A stretch of DNA of 64,000 nt from JBFXCS01 sp050181915 (GTDB taxonomy: Bacteria; Actinomycetota; Thermoleophilia; Miltoncostaeales; Miltoncostaeaceae), in assembly GCA_050181915.1 (NCBI GenBank), contig JBFXCS010000003.1:372001-436000 (forward strand). Direction: 5' to 3'. Every line of letters begins with the position of its first letter. Position 1 is the first letter of the stretch. The notes under the pieces are model-generated. The model was not told where the DNA came from. It worked only from the letters and a program-made list of their open reading frames with translations, and ran no database searches. Below, piece by piece: positions 8,364 to 16,975 of the stretch. A program made the translations under genes and the position numbers.

Positions 8364-8389
8364 CGATCGGATTCACGGGCATCCGATCG
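8364..8389. promoter_or_regulatory. inverted repeat between the sigma factor and tlpA-like genes
   Basis: Perfect 8-base arms CGATCGGA (8364-8371) and TCCGATCG (8382-8389) are separated by 10 bases. The dyad lies in the only intergenic space between the divergent ECF sigma factor and TlpA-like genes. That position suits an operator controlling both. No matching regulator is identified. Confidence 0.4.
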
Positions 8390-8438
8390 CACCATCGCTC
8401 GTGTAGCTCCGGTAGAGCCCTCGACCGGGAGCACCACC

Positions 8439-8972
8439 ATGCCCACGCCCTCCCGCCGCCGTCCCGGCGGCTTCATCGCCCTCGCCGCCCTGATCGTGGG
8501 GGTGGTCGTCGTGGGGCTGGTCGCCGCCTCTCGACAGGAGGCCGCGCCGGTGGCGATCGCCGACGGCCCGCCTGTGCCGGCGCTGTCGGGAACGGATCCC
8601 GTCTCCGGCGAGACCGTGAGCGTGGCCGACTTCGCCGGACGGCCACTGGTCATCAACATGTGGGCCTCGTGGTGCACGGGGTGCATCGCCGAGGCGCCCG
8701 ACATCCGGCGCTTCACCGAGGACCACCCGGACATCGGCTTCCTCGGCATCGCGGTGACCGACACCGCCGACGGCTCGCGCCGGTTCGTCGATCGCTACGA
8801 CTGGACCCACCCCTCGATCTTCGACGCCCGCGGCGAGCTCGCGGCCAAGCTCAACCTGCGGGGGCTCCCCACGACCGTCTTCGTGCATGCCGACGGGACG
8901 ATCGCGGGCGAGGCGCTCGGCGAGGTCAGCTACGAGCAGATCGTCGATGCCGCCTCGAGCCTGAGGTCCTGA
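8439..8972 (+). CDS. TlpA/ResA-like thiol-disulfide oxidoreductase
   Basis: The 177-residue protein has a basic N-terminus and one membrane anchor at residues 11-30. A thioredoxin-like domain follows, with W-A-S-W-C79-T-G-C82 as the redox motif and the cis-proline segment R-G-L-P-T-T-V-F-V near residue 145. It should act on the outer face of the membrane, reducing or isomerising cysteines in secreted proteins or apocytochromes. The ATG at 8439 is preferred because upstream codons are low complexity and the gap to the sigma factor holds the dyad. It is followed directly by ccdA, its expected electron donor. Confidence 0.85.
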   Translation: MPTPSRRRPGGFIALAALIVGVVVVGLVAASRQEAAPVAIADGPPVPALSGTDPVSGETVSVADFAGRPLVINMWASWCTGCIAEAPDIRRFTEDHPDIGFLGIAVTDTADGSRRFVDRYDWTHPSIFDARGELAAKLNLRGLPTTVFVHADGTIAGEALGEVSYEQIVDAASSLRS

Positions 8973-8974
8973 GC

Positions 8975-9691
8975 GTGCTCGGCGGGGACCCCATCTCGTT
9001 CGCGGTCGTCTTCGCGGCCGGGGTCGTGAGCTTCGCCTCACCCTGCGTCCTCCCCCTGGTGCCGGCCTACATCGGCTTCGTCTCGGGCGTCGGCCTCTCG
9101 GACGAGGAGGCGCCCCGGCGCCGGGACGTGGCCCTGCCGACCGCGGCCTTCGTGGCCGGCTTCAGCCTGATGTTCGCGGCGCTGGGGGCGAGCGTCGGCC
9201 TGGCCGGCAGCGCCCTGCTGGAACAGCGGCGCGCGCTCGAGATCGCCGGGGGGATCCTGGTGGTGGCGATGGGCCTGGTCCTGCTGGGCCGCGGCGTGCC
9301 CATGATCCTCATGCGCGAGCGGCGTTTCCACCTCGCCCGCCGTCCGGCGACCCTGGTGGGCTCGGGGCTGGCCGGGGTCGCGTTCGCGACCGGCTGGACG
9401 CCGTGCATCGGGCCGACGCTCGCGGCGGCCCTGACGATCGCCGCCAACGGGGGTGACCCCGTGCTCGGCGCCTCGCTGCTGGTGGTCTACGCGCTCGGGC
9501 TGGGGCTGCCCTTCCTGCTGACGGGCCTGTTCCTCCAGCAGGCCACCACAGCGCTCGCGTTCGTCCGTCCGCGGCTGCCCGCGATCTCGATGGCGGGCGC
9601 CGCCGTGCTCGTGGTCTTCGGGGTGCTGCTGGCGACCGGGGAGATGACCGAGCTGACCACCAGGCTCGGCTCGTTCGGGACGCCCCTGTGA
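8975..9691 (+). CDS. ccdA: cytochrome c biogenesis protein CcdA (DsbD-like transmembrane domain)
   Basis: This 238-residue membrane protein has about six helices and the CcdA hallmarks F-A-S-P-C-V-L-P-L-V-P-A-Y near residue 17 and G-W-T-P-C-I-G-P-T-L near residue 145. The two buried cysteines carry reducing equivalents from cytoplasmic thioredoxin to extracytoplasmic thiol proteins. The GTG at 8975 lies 3 bases after the TlpA-like stop, and its end overlaps the DUF3179 gene by 4 bases. The three genes form one unit for extracytoplasmic thiol reduction. Confidence 0.9.
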   Translation: MLGGDPISFAVVFAAGVVSFASPCVLPLVPAYIGFVSGVGLSDEEAPRRRDVALPTAAFVAGFSLMFAALGASVGLAGSALLEQRRALEIAGGILVVAMGLVLLGRGVPMILMRERRFHLARRPATLVGSGLAGVAFATGWTPCIGPTLAAALTIAANGGDPVLGASLLVVYALGLGLPFLLTGLFLQQATTALAFVRPRLPAISMAGAAVLVVFGVLLATGEMTELTTRLGSFGTPL

Positions 9692-10860
9692 GCCGGTCGA
9701 CGGTCCTCGCCCTCGTACTGGTGGCGGCGGCGCTCGTGATGGGCGGCGCCTTCGCGGCCACGCGGGGCGGCGACGACGAGCCGGCGCCGGGCGCATCCGG
9801 CCCCGCCGACGGCGCCGGCCTGTCCGTCTCGACGGCGGGGTGGAAGACCGACTTCACCCGCCACAGCGTTCCGCTCGACGAGTTCATCTCCGGCGGTCCA
9901 CCGCGGGACGGCATACCCCCGATCGACGACCCGCGCTTCGCGCCGGTGGCCGAGTCCGATGGCGAGGACCGGGAGCCCGTCATCGCCCTCGAGGTCGGGG
10001 GCGAGGCGCGGGCCTACCCGATCCGCGTGCTGATCTGGCACGAGATCGTCAACGACACCGTCGGCGGGCGGGCGGTCGCCGTCACCTTCTGCCCGCTGTG
10101 CAACACCTCGATCGTCTTCGACCGCGAGCTGGACGGGCGGACCCTCCGGTTCGGCACCACGGGCAACCTGCGCCTCAGCGACCTGGTGATGTGGGATGAC
10201 GCCACCGAGTCGTGGTGGCAGCAGTTCAGCGGCGAGGCCGTGGTCGGCGAGCTGACCGGCGAGCGGCTGGAGCGCATCCCCTCGCAGCTCATCTCCCTCG
10301 CCGAGTTCCGCGAGCGCCACCCCGACGGCGTCGTCCTCACCGAGGAGACCGGCCACGACCGGCCCTACGGCCGCAACCCGTACACCGGCTACGACGACGT
10401 CGACTCGCCGGCCTTCCTGCTGAGGGGCCGCGACCCCGACGGCCGCCTGCCTCCGAAGGAGCGCGTGGTCAGCGTCGAGGACGGCACCGCGCTCGCGGCG
10501 GTGCCCTTCCCCGCGCTGGAGCGCCGGAGGGTCATCGACGCGACCGTGGGGACGACGCCGTTCACCGTGTGGTGGTCACCGGGGACCGCCTCGGCGCTCG
10601 ACGCCGACGCGATCGTCGACGGGCGCGACGTGGGCAGCGCCGTCGTCTACGACCGGCGGCTCGACGGCCGCCTGCTGAGCTTCGGCGCGCGCGACGGCCG
10701 GGTGCGCGACGCCCAGACCGGAAGCTCCTGGGGACGCGACGGGAGAGCCGTCAGCGGGCCGCTGGCCGGTCGGCGGCTGACGCCCGTCGCACACGACGCG
10801 CCGTTCTGGTTCGCGGTCGCCGCGTTCCGCCCCGACGCCCGCATCGTGACCGGCGCGTGA
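9688..10860 (+). CDS. DUF3179 domain protein, membrane-anchored
   Basis: The 390-residue protein has an N-terminal membrane anchor or signal (V-L-A-L-V-L-V-A-A-A-L-V-M-G-G-A-F-A) and a large extracytoplasmic DUF3179 domain. Diagnostic stretches are A-R-A-Y-P-I-R-V-L-I-W-H-E-I-V-N-D near residue 110, T-F-C-P-L-C-N-T-S near residue 133, and R-N-P-Y-T-G-Y near residue 230. The C-x2-C pair in C-P-L-C is a plausible client of the preceding TlpA/CcdA pair. The GTG at 9688 overlaps the ccdA stop. The biochemical role of DUF3179 is unknown. Confidence 0.85.
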   Translation: MSRSTVLALVLVAAALVMGGAFAATRGGDDEPAPGASGPADGAGLSVSTAGWKTDFTRHSVPLDEFISGGPPRDGIPPIDDPRFAPVAESDGEDREPVIALEVGGEARAYPIRVLIWHEIVNDTVGGRAVAVTFCPLCNTSIVFDRELDGRTLRFGTTGNLRLSDLVMWDDATESWWQQFSGEAVVGELTGERLERIPSQLISLAEFRERHPDGVVLTEETGHDRPYGRNPYTGYDDVDSPAFLLRGRDPDGRLPPKERVVSVEDGTALAAVPFPALERRRVIDATVGTTPFTVWWSPGTASALDADAIVDGRDVGSAVVYDRRLDGRLLSFGARDGRVRDAQTGSSWGRDGRAVSGPLAGRRLTPVAHDAPFWFAVAAFRPDARIVTGA

Positions 10861-10912
10861 CCATCGTCGGGCGCCGCGGGCCTCCACGTAGGGTTCGCCC
10901 GGGAGGGGGTGC

Positions 10913-12355
10913 GTGAGCGACGAGAGCTGGGACGTGCTGGTCGTCGGCGGCGGGACCGCCGGGATGACGGCCGCCCGTGCCGCGACGGCCGAGGGCGCCC
11001 GGACCGTCATCGTCGAGCGGTCGCCTGCGCTCGGCGGCGAGTGCGCGTGGGTCGGCTGCGTCCCGAGCAAGACCCTGATCGAGGTCTCGCGCCTGTTCTG
11101 GGCCGCGCGCCGCGGCGAGCGGTGGGGCATCCGCTCCGAGGGCCTGACGATCGACTTCGCCGCGCTGATGGCGCACAAGGACGCTGTCGTCGCCGAGATC
11201 GCCCGCGACGAGAGCGACGAGGAGTTCACCGACGCGGGGATCGCGGTCCGCCACGGCCCCCTGCGCTTCACGGGCCCGCACGAGGCGATGGTCGGTGGCG
11301 TCCGCCACCGATTCGAGCGTGCGGTGGTCGCCACCGGCAGCGCCCCCGCCGTGCCGAACGGCATCGGCCTGGAGGGCGTCCCCCACCTCACCAACGAGAC
11401 GGTCTTCTCCCTGACCGAGCTGCCGCGCCGCCTGATCGTGCTGGGCGGCGGGCCGATCGGGCTCGAGCTGGGGCAGGCGTTCGCCCGGCTCGGCAGCGAG
11501 GTGACCGTCCTCCATCGGGGGGAACGCCTGCTCGCCAAGGAGGACCCGGAGGTGGGCGACCTCGTGGAGCGGCTGCTCGTGGGCGAGGGCATGTCGATCC
11601 GTCTCGATGTGCGCGAGGTCACCTTCCTGCGTCACGAGGCCGGGATCGCCGCGCGGTACGCGGACGACGACGGGGAGGCGACGGTCGCCGCCGACGCCGT
11701 CCTGGTGGCGACCGGGCGACGGCCTCGGGTGGAGGACATGGGCCTCGACGCCGTCGGCGTGGACCACGACGGGCGCGGTGTGGCGGTGGATGCGCGCATG
11801 CGCACCTCGGCCGGCCACGTCTTCGCCGCGGGGGACGTCACCGGCGGCCACCTGTTCACCCACGTCGCCGGCTACGAGGGGCGGATCGCGGGACAGAACG
11901 CGGCCGGCAAGCGCCAGAAGGCCGACTACCGGGTCGTCCCGTGGGTGACCTTTCTCGACCCCGAGGTGGCCCGGGTCGGGCTGACCGAGGACCAAGCGCG
12001 CGCGGAGCGCGGCGACGTGGAGGTCATCCGCTTCCCCATGAGCCGGATCGACCGGGCGCGGGTGCTCGGCGAGCCTGCCGGCTTCGTCAAGCTGGTCGTC
12101 GCCGGCCGGCGCGTCGTAGGCAGGCTCGGCGGGGGCGAGCTGGTCGGGGCGCATATCGTGGGCCCGAGCGCCGGGGAGCTGCTCGGCGAGGTCGTGCTGG
12201 CCATGCAGGCGCGCGTCTTCGCAGGTCGGATGGCCCAGGCGATCCACGCCTACCCGACCGTCGGCATGGGCGTCCAGCAGGCCGCCTCGCAGCTGTTTCC
12301 GATCGGTCGTGCGGTGGCCGGGTCCGCCGAGGGCCAGCCCCGCCCAGGCGGTTGA
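10913..12355 (+). CDS. FAD-dependent pyridine nucleotide-disulfide oxidoreductase (mercuric reductase/LPD family)
   Basis: This 480-residue class I disulfide oxidoreductase has the FAD motif G-G-G-T-A-G-M near residue 12 and the redox pair in G-G-E-C-A-W-V-G-C-V-P-S-K near residue 42. The NAD(P) motif G-G-G-P-I-G-L-E-L-G is near residue 180 and the second FAD motif F-A-A-G-D-V-T near residue 305. A dimerization domain with I-H-A-Y-P-T-V is near residue 445. It lacks both an N-terminal metal-binding domain and the C-terminal Cys-Cys of true MerA, so mercury reduction is unlikely. It starts with GTG at 10913, 52 bases after the DUF3179 gene. It is one of three such enzymes in the window. Confidence 0.85.
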   Translation: MSDESWDVLVVGGGTAGMTAARAATAEGARTVIVERSPALGGECAWVGCVPSKTLIEVSRLFWAARRGERWGIRSEGLTIDFAALMAHKDAVVAEIARDESDEEFTDAGIAVRHGPLRFTGPHEAMVGGVRHRFERAVVATGSAPAVPNGIGLEGVPHLTNETVFSLTELPRRLIVLGGGPIGLELGQAFARLGSEVTVLHRGERLLAKEDPEVGDLVERLLVGEGMSIRLDVREVTFLRHEAGIAARYADDDGEATVAADAVLVATGRRPRVEDMGLDAVGVDHDGRGVAVDARMRTSAGHVFAAGDVTGGHLFTHVAGYEGRIAGQNAAGKRQKADYRVVPWVTFLDPEVARVGLTEDQARAERGDVEVIRFPMSRIDRARVLGEPAGFVKLVVAGRRVVGRLGGGELVGAHIVGPSAGELLGEVVLAMQARVFAGRMAQAIHAYPTVGMGVQQAASQLFPIGRAVAGSAEGQPRPGG

Positions 12356-12378
12356 CGCCCCTCACGAGCGCTCGGGGC

Positions 12379-13902
12379 TCAGGCCAGCGGCGGGGTCCGC
12401 AACAGGTGCACCAGCCGCCGGTTCTCGGCCGGATCGTAGACGGCGTGCTGGGCGCAGGCGGGCACGATGCGCCCGTCCTCGGGGTGGGCCATGGCGTACG
12501 AGCACGCGGAGAGGCGCTCCTGGGCGGCGCGGACCTCGGGGTCGTCGCTGGCCTCGCCGCGCTCGAGCGCCTCCCAGGCCGGGGTCACGAGCGCCGCGTC
12601 CATGAAGCTGTGCATCACGAAGGTGACCGGCCGCGGCCGGTTTCGCACGAGTGTGAACGGCCCGCCGATGCGCCGGAGCGCGCGGAGCGCCGCACCGGCC
12701 ACCCGCGTCACGACCGTCGGATGCGCCAGCGCCCCACGCGCCAGGCGCGGCGCGAGGAGATGGACCGGCGCGCCGAAGTCCATCCCGCCGTAGGCGTCGA
12801 GGAACGCCGCGAGGGTGTGCGCGTCGCGCGGGTCGTCCTCGTCGAGCATCGCCCAGTAGCGATCGCCCGCGAAGCCGCCGTAGGCGGTGCGGTTGCAGCG
12901 CGGGTCGCCGTACTGGAGGGCGCCGTGGTGCAGGCGCCCACCCGCGCCCTCCTCGATCCGGCGCCAGACCTCGTCGGGGTCGATCCCGCGGTAGCCGTCG
13001 GCCCAGCGGGCGGCGTTGCCGACGTAGGCCGCCGGCTGGAAGCTGAAGAGGCGGAAGCCCGCGTCGCGGTTGCGCCGCACCACGCCGGCGACCTCGTCGA
13101 GGTTGCCCGGGGTCACGGTCATGTTGTGGGCGAGGAAGCTCGTCACGCCATGCTCGGCCCGCAGGCGCTCGAACATGGCGCAGAACCGGCGCCGGAACGG
13201 GTCGAGCTCGGCCTCGCCAGCCGGCCGCTCAGCCCCCCGCCGCCCCCGCATCGTCGAGTCGAAGTGCCCCGCGAAGCTCAGGTGCCGGAGACGTGGCCGG
13301 CCCGTCGCCGGGTCGAGCGCGAGGGCCTCGAGGTACTCGTAGTCGAAGTCGCCGTGGGTCATCGACATGGGTTTGCGGCCGGCGTCGAGCATCGCCTGCA
13401 GGGCGGCGGCGTGGTCGTCGGGGGCCAGCAGGCTCACCTCTCCCCCGATCAGCTGGGCCGGCTGGCCGGGACCCCGCAGCTCGGCCAGCAGCGCCATCTG
13501 CGATCGCACCTCGCGCAGGGTGTGGGCGCCGTCCACCGGCACCCGGTTGGCGTCGCGGGAGTGGTAGCAGGGCGAGCAGGCGAGGTTGCAGCGGGGGAAC
13601 ACGCCGTGCGTGCCCTCGCACCCGGCGATGCGCCGGCCGAGCATCTGGGTGGGCGTCCGCACGGCCACGGGTAGCTCGTCCCAGCGCCGCGCGAGGGCCT
13701 CCGCCCGGGCGGGCTCCATCGGCCGCGTCGCGAGCTCAAGGCGGCGGAGAGCCCGGAGGACCGCACGCGGCCTGCAGAGATTCTCAGAGAGAACCTTGGA
13801 GCGGATGTTGCTCTCCTCGCGACCGATGCAAACCGGTCTGGAAGGTACCCGCCGGCGCTGCTGAGCCAACGAGGCCGGTTCACGCTCGAACCGTCCGCCC
13901 AC
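12379..13902 (-). CDS. radical SAM protein of unknown substrate
   Basis: The 507-residue frame contains the radical SAM cluster C-N-L-A-C-S-P-C (Cx3Cx2C) after G-T-H-G-V-F-P-R near residue 105. It is followed by an I-G-G-E glycine-rich segment and the H-N-M-T-V-T-P-G-N strand of a TIM-barrel-like core. It ends with a region containing C-S-Y and P-A-C-A-Q-H, which may hold auxiliary ligands. The secure coding part starts at the ATG at 13719. The upstream portion up to 13902 is less certain, though similarity to the degraded copy near 16.6 kb extends past 13800. No partner gene indicates the substrate. Confidence 0.7.
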   Translation of the reverse strand: MGGRFEREPASLAQQRRRVPSRPVCIGREESNIRSKVLSENLCRPRAVLRALRRLELATRPMEPARAEALARRWDELPVAVRTPTQMLGRRIAGCEGTHGVFPRCNLACSPCYHSRDANRVPVDGAHTLREVRSQMALLAELRGPGQPAQLIGGEVSLLAPDDHAAALQAMLDAGRKPMSMTHGDFDYEYLEALALDPATGRPRLRHLSFAGHFDSTMRGRRGAERPAGEAELDPFRRRFCAMFERLRAEHGVTSFLAHNMTVTPGNLDEVAGVVRRNRDAGFRLFSFQPAAYVGNAARWADGYRGIDPDEVWRRIEEGAGGRLHHGALQYGDPRCNRTAYGGFAGDRYWAMLDEDDPRDAHTLAAFLDAYGGMDFGAPVHLLAPRLARGALAHPTVVTRVAGAALRALRRIGGPFTLVRNRPRPVTFVMHSFMDAALVTPAWEALERGEASDDPEVRAAQERLSACSYAMAHPEDGRIVPACAQHAVYDPAENRRLVHLLRTPPLA

Positions 13903-14079
13903 GGGGCCCAGATTCCAGGCTGGCGACCTCGACGGATCAGGTCACCGGAGCCCGTGCACAGCGCGGCCGTGCCCCTCGTGACGACACCCCAGGAAGCCGG
14001 CTGACTCGGCGACTACCGAAGGCGGCCTGTGGCCTTCGCGGGACCGGCAGCACGATGCGTCGCGTCAGGGCCGGTGCCG

Positions 14080-14096
14080 CCGACCCCCCGGGTCGG
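14080..14096. terminator. possible hairpin between convergent-leaving minus-strand genes
   Basis: Perfect 7-base arms CCGACCC and GGGTCGG enclose a CCC loop. It lies about 100 bases beyond the end of the SRPBCC gene (14198) and upstream of the radical SAM gene. No U-tract follows, so terminator activity is uncertain. The rest of the roughly 300-base gap shows nothing else recognisable. Confidence 0.25.
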
Positions 14097-14197
14097 TGGG
14101 TCTGCCCCACTGCGCCGGGCGGACGGCTCTTTCAGCCAAATAGGGAGGAGGAGGCTGTGCGACGAGACCGGCTGTCCCAACCGAAGGCGACCATGAC

Positions 14198-15121
14198 TCA
14201 CCCCGTCGTGAGATCGCGCGCGTACGCCTCCAGGATCGACCCGAGGCGGCGCGGGCGCCCGAGTACGTGAACGGTCACGCGGCCGAGCACCCCCATGCGG
14301 ACGATCCCCTCGAAGCTGAGCGTCACGCGGCTGCCGAGGTCCGCAGGCTCGACGATCCAGGTCTGGGCCATCTGCGCGAACAGCATGCGATAGCGAAGCG
14401 GGTAGGTGTCGATGTCGACCGACATCCGGTAGCGGCTGCCCTCCACCCAGGAGGTGCACACCTCCCTCCAGGAGGAGCCTCGGGCGTCTGCACACGAGCG
14501 CACCATCCCCCGACCGGCGCCCGAGACGACCTCAGTGGAGGCGATCCCCCGGGCGAACCGGGCATAGTCGCCCGCGTTCGAGACCGCCCGCCACGCCTCG
14601 GCGGGCGCAACCGGGATGTCCCGGCGCGCGACCAGGCAGAACGGCGACCCAACCGCCACGGGACCAGAACGGGCGCGATGCAGACCGACAGCCTGCCCGG
14701 CGGCGATCGCGGCCACGGCGGCGGTGACGACGCCCAGGACGACGCGCCCCGCGGGCGACAGCGCACCGGGGGCGGTAGCGAGAAGGGCGATCGCCCCGGC
14801 CACCCAGGCGAGATCGGCGGCCAGGGCCATCCGGGCGCCTCGCAGCAGGTGGCGAATCTCCTGCAGGAGCCAGAACAGCCCACCGGCGAACGCGAGCAGA
14901 CCGACGCCGATGGCGATCAGCAGACCGGCGGGCACGCCCAGCGGCGGCCCGAGGAAGAGGCCGCCCACGAGGAGCGTCAGACCGCTCAGCCCGGACAGCA
15001 CCAAGTTCCAGCTGACCGCCGTCATCAGGAGCCGTCCGCCGTCTCCATGACGCGCGGCGCGGGTCCGTGCGCCCTCCGACCCGGGGCGCTTTTCGATCGT
15101 AGTGGCCGCTTCCTTGTACAT
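14198..15121 (-). CDS. membrane protein with C-terminal SRPBCC (polyketide cyclase-like) domain
   Basis: From the ATG at 15121 the product is 307 residues. After a basic start there are four hydrophobic helices at about residues 35-145, including L-V-G-G-L-F-L-G-P-P-L-G-V-P. A soluble domain of about 150 residues follows that reads as an SRPBCC ligand-binding fold (R-D-I-P-V-A-P-A-E-A-W-R-A-V-S-N-A, then beta strands, then a long C-terminal helix). Such domains bind hydrophobic ligands. An alternative start at 15025 begins at the first helix. It is divergent from the MmyB-like regulator, which may control it. The specific function is unknown. Confidence 0.65.
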   Translation of the reverse strand: MYKEAATTIEKRPGSEGARTRAARHGDGGRLLMTAVSWNLVLSGLSGLTLLVGGLFLGPPLGVPAGLLIAIGVGLLAFAGGLFWLLQEIRHLLRGARMALAADLAWVAGAIALLATAPGALSPAGRVVLGVVTAAVAAIAAGQAVGLHRARSGPVAVGSPFCLVARRDIPVAPAEAWRAVSNAGDYARFARGIASTEVVSGAGRGMVRSCADARGSSWREVCTSWVEGSRYRMSVDIDTYPLRYRMLFAQMAQTWIVEPADLGSRVTLSFEGIVRMGVLGRVTVHVLGRPRRLGSILEAYARDLTTG

Positions 15122-15273
15122 CCCATTCCCCTCTGCCGGCCGGTGGACCCGGCGTTTGGCCTTGGCAGCAAGCGAAGCGGACGTGGGGCGGCCTGGCGAT
15201 ACCCGAGGAGGGAATGGAGCGCGCGCGCGCCGATGCCATGCTGTCAGCGGTGTGACACTGCGAGGAGGGAAGG

Positions 15274-16104
15274 ATGACGACGGTCGAGACGACGCCCTTC
15301 GGTCGCGGCCTCCGGCACTGGCGACGGGTCCGCGGCGTGAGTCAGCTCGAGCTCGCCGCCGTGGCCGGTACCACGACCCGCCACCTGTCCTTCCTCGAAA
15401 CCGGCAGGTCACGGCCGAGCCGGATGATGGTCGAGCGACTGGGAGAGGCCCTTCGCGTGCCGCTCCGCGAGCGCAACAATCTCCTCGAGATGGCCGGGCT
15501 CGCGCGTTCGTATCCCCAAGGCGATCTCGCGGCCGACGACCTCGCTCCCTTTCGTCGCGCGATCGACAGGCTCCTGGCCTCGCACGAGCCGTACCCCGGG
15601 CTCGTGCTTGATCGCGGATGGAACATCATCGGAGGGAACCGCGGCTTGGAGGCCTTCGTGGCTGGCGTCGCCGAGCGCAACATCGTGCGTCTCGCGCTGG
15701 CGGCCTGGCGGCCCCGGATCGACAACTGGCGCGAGGTCACCATGGCGCTTCGAGACCGCGTGTCGGCCGACTTGATGCGCTACCCCGACGACCCGGACCT
15801 GCAGGCCCTGCTCGACGAGATCCGCGCGGCGCTCGGTGCAGCCGCCACGCAGGAGGGCCGGCCGTGGGGGCGCGTCATCTGCCCGCGCTTTCTCATCGGC
15901 GATCAGCTGGTCCGGACCATCACGGTGGCGGCACGCTTCGAGTCTGCGGCCGACGTCACCCTCGACGAGATGCGCGTCGAGCTCATCTACCCGGAGGACG
16001 AGGCGGCGGACGACTTCTTCCACCGTGCGGGAGGCGGCCACCCAGCCTCGAAGTCCCAGGCTGTGGATTCCGAGCGAAAGGCAGGGGCGCCGCCGCCCTC
16101 GTGA
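15274..16104 (+). CDS. XRE-type regulator with MmyB-like ligand-binding domain
   Basis: This 276-residue protein starts with a helix-turn-helix (G-R-G-L-R-H-W-R-R-V-R-G-V-S-Q-L-E-L-A, then T-R-H-L-S-F-L-E-T-G-R-S-R-P-S, residues 9-60). It continues with an MmyB-like domain (P-Y-P-G-L-V-L-D-R-G-W-N, residues 105-116) that in related proteins binds a small hydrophobic ligand. A GAGGAGGGAAGG ribosome-binding sequence precedes the ATG at 15274. The adjacent divergent SRPBCC membrane gene is the most likely target. Confidence 0.85.
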   Translation: MTTVETTPFGRGLRHWRRVRGVSQLELAAVAGTTTRHLSFLETGRSRPSRMMVERLGEALRVPLRERNNLLEMAGLARSYPQGDLAADDLAPFRRAIDRLLASHEPYPGLVLDRGWNIIGGNRGLEAFVAGVAERNIVRLALAAWRPRIDNWREVTMALRDRVSADLMRYPDDPDLQALLDEIRAALGAAATQEGRPWGRVICPRFLIGDQLVRTITVAARFESAADVTLDEMRVELIYPEDEAADDFFHRAGGGHPASKSQAVDSERKAGAPPPS

Positions 16105-16372
16105 GGGGCCGACCTCTTGCGTCGAGGTTGTGATGGGCGGTCTGGAGAGTTCACCCGAGGTGGCCGACCGCTGGCCTCCTGCACAGCCTGGGCAGTGTCG
16201 TACCGAACAAGCACTGTGCTCGTGACCGGCACGCCGCCCGCATCGCTGCCTCCGAGGGCTGGCGGCGGCCTGCACTCGCGGCTGGGGTCCTCCTCAGGCC
16301 TCCGGCGAGCGATCTCCGGCTTGGGGGGCACTCTGAACGCAGGAGCTGACACGATGCAGATCACCCTGCGCT

Positions 16373-16424
16373 TGTCAACGGCCACCGAAAAGTGCGCCAG
16401 GATCGGCCACCGAAAAGTGCACCA
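16373..16424 (+). mobile_element. IS21-family-like terminal repeat remnant
   Basis: The stretch opens with TGTCAACG, and the 16-mer GGCCACCGAAAAGTGC occurs twice at a 25-base interval (16380-16395 and 16405-16420). IS21-family elements begin with TGTCA and carry such tandem end repeats, which bind the transposase. No istA or istB sequence is present, so only an end survives. Attribution to IS21 rests on remembered end sequences. Confidence 0.55.
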
Positions 16425-16506
16425 GTCCGCCGGGCCGTCGCTGTCGTTCGAGGAGATCGCCGCCTACCGCGACCAGATGATCCGGCACCTCGACGACTCG
16501 GCCCAG

Positions 16507-16780
16507 GTGGTAGCAGGGCGAGCAGGCGGTTGCAGCGGGGGACACACCGTGCGTGCCCTCGCACCCGGCGATCCGCGTCCGAGCATCTGCCCGGGGGTGC
16601 GCACCGTCGCCGGCAGCTCGTCCCAGCGGCGTGCGAGCGCCGCGGCGCGCTCGGGCTCCATCGGCCGGGTGGCGACCTCGAGCCTTCGCAGAGCCCGGAG
16701 CACCGGGCGCAGGAGGCGGCGATTCCCGGATGGGACGAAACGGCGGATGCTGCTCCTCGTCGGGGCCGATGTGAGCCGTT
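16507..16780 (-). pseudogene. fragment of a radical SAM gene paralogous to 12379-13902
   Basis: On the minus strand, one frame (about 16574-16720) reads L-R-A-L-R-R-L-E, A-T-R-P-M-E-P and A-R-R-W-D-E-L-P. A second frame (16507-16575) continues I-A-G-C-E-G-T-H-G-V and A-C-S-P-C-Y-H. Both match consecutive parts of the radical SAM protein encoded at 12379-13902, so a frameshift has broken the copy. It stops at C-Y-H, where it joins the oxidoreductase fragment. Differences from the intact gene show it derives from a paralogue, not a recent copy. Confidence 0.7.
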
Positions 16781-16975
16781 GACGACCGTACCGGCGGCGC
16801 GGATGAAGCCACGGGGCCTGTTCACGCGCGAACCGATGCCCGGCCACCCGGCGGACCGAACCCGCAGACTGCCGCTCGATGAAGCTCGAGGCGTCAAGTT
16901 CCTCCCGCGCGTGCATGGCGCGGTGGATGGATGGAGGTCGCCCGATGTCCGTCACGACGACGTCCTGGAGATGAC

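Larger units (their letters stand above)
16105..16975. other. gene-poor scar region of fused gene fragments
   Basis: This 870-base stretch holds no intact gene. The first 236 bases show nothing recognisable. From 16341 it joins, in order: a 32-base copy of the start of the thioredoxin-like gene (16341-16372), IS21-type terminal repeats (16373 to about 16424), a 77-base copy of the FAD oxidoreductase gene (16434-16510), and an inverted, frameshifted copy of the N-terminal part of the radical SAM gene (about 16507-16780). The substrate-binding protein gene begins at 16976 with its own GGAG site. Confidence 0.7.

Noticed and set aside
15123..15217. Inverted CCATTCCC and GGGAATGG as a shared operator
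   Set aside because: One arm is just upstream of the minus-strand start and acts as ribosome-binding sequence; an 80-base spacing makes a joint operator unlikely.
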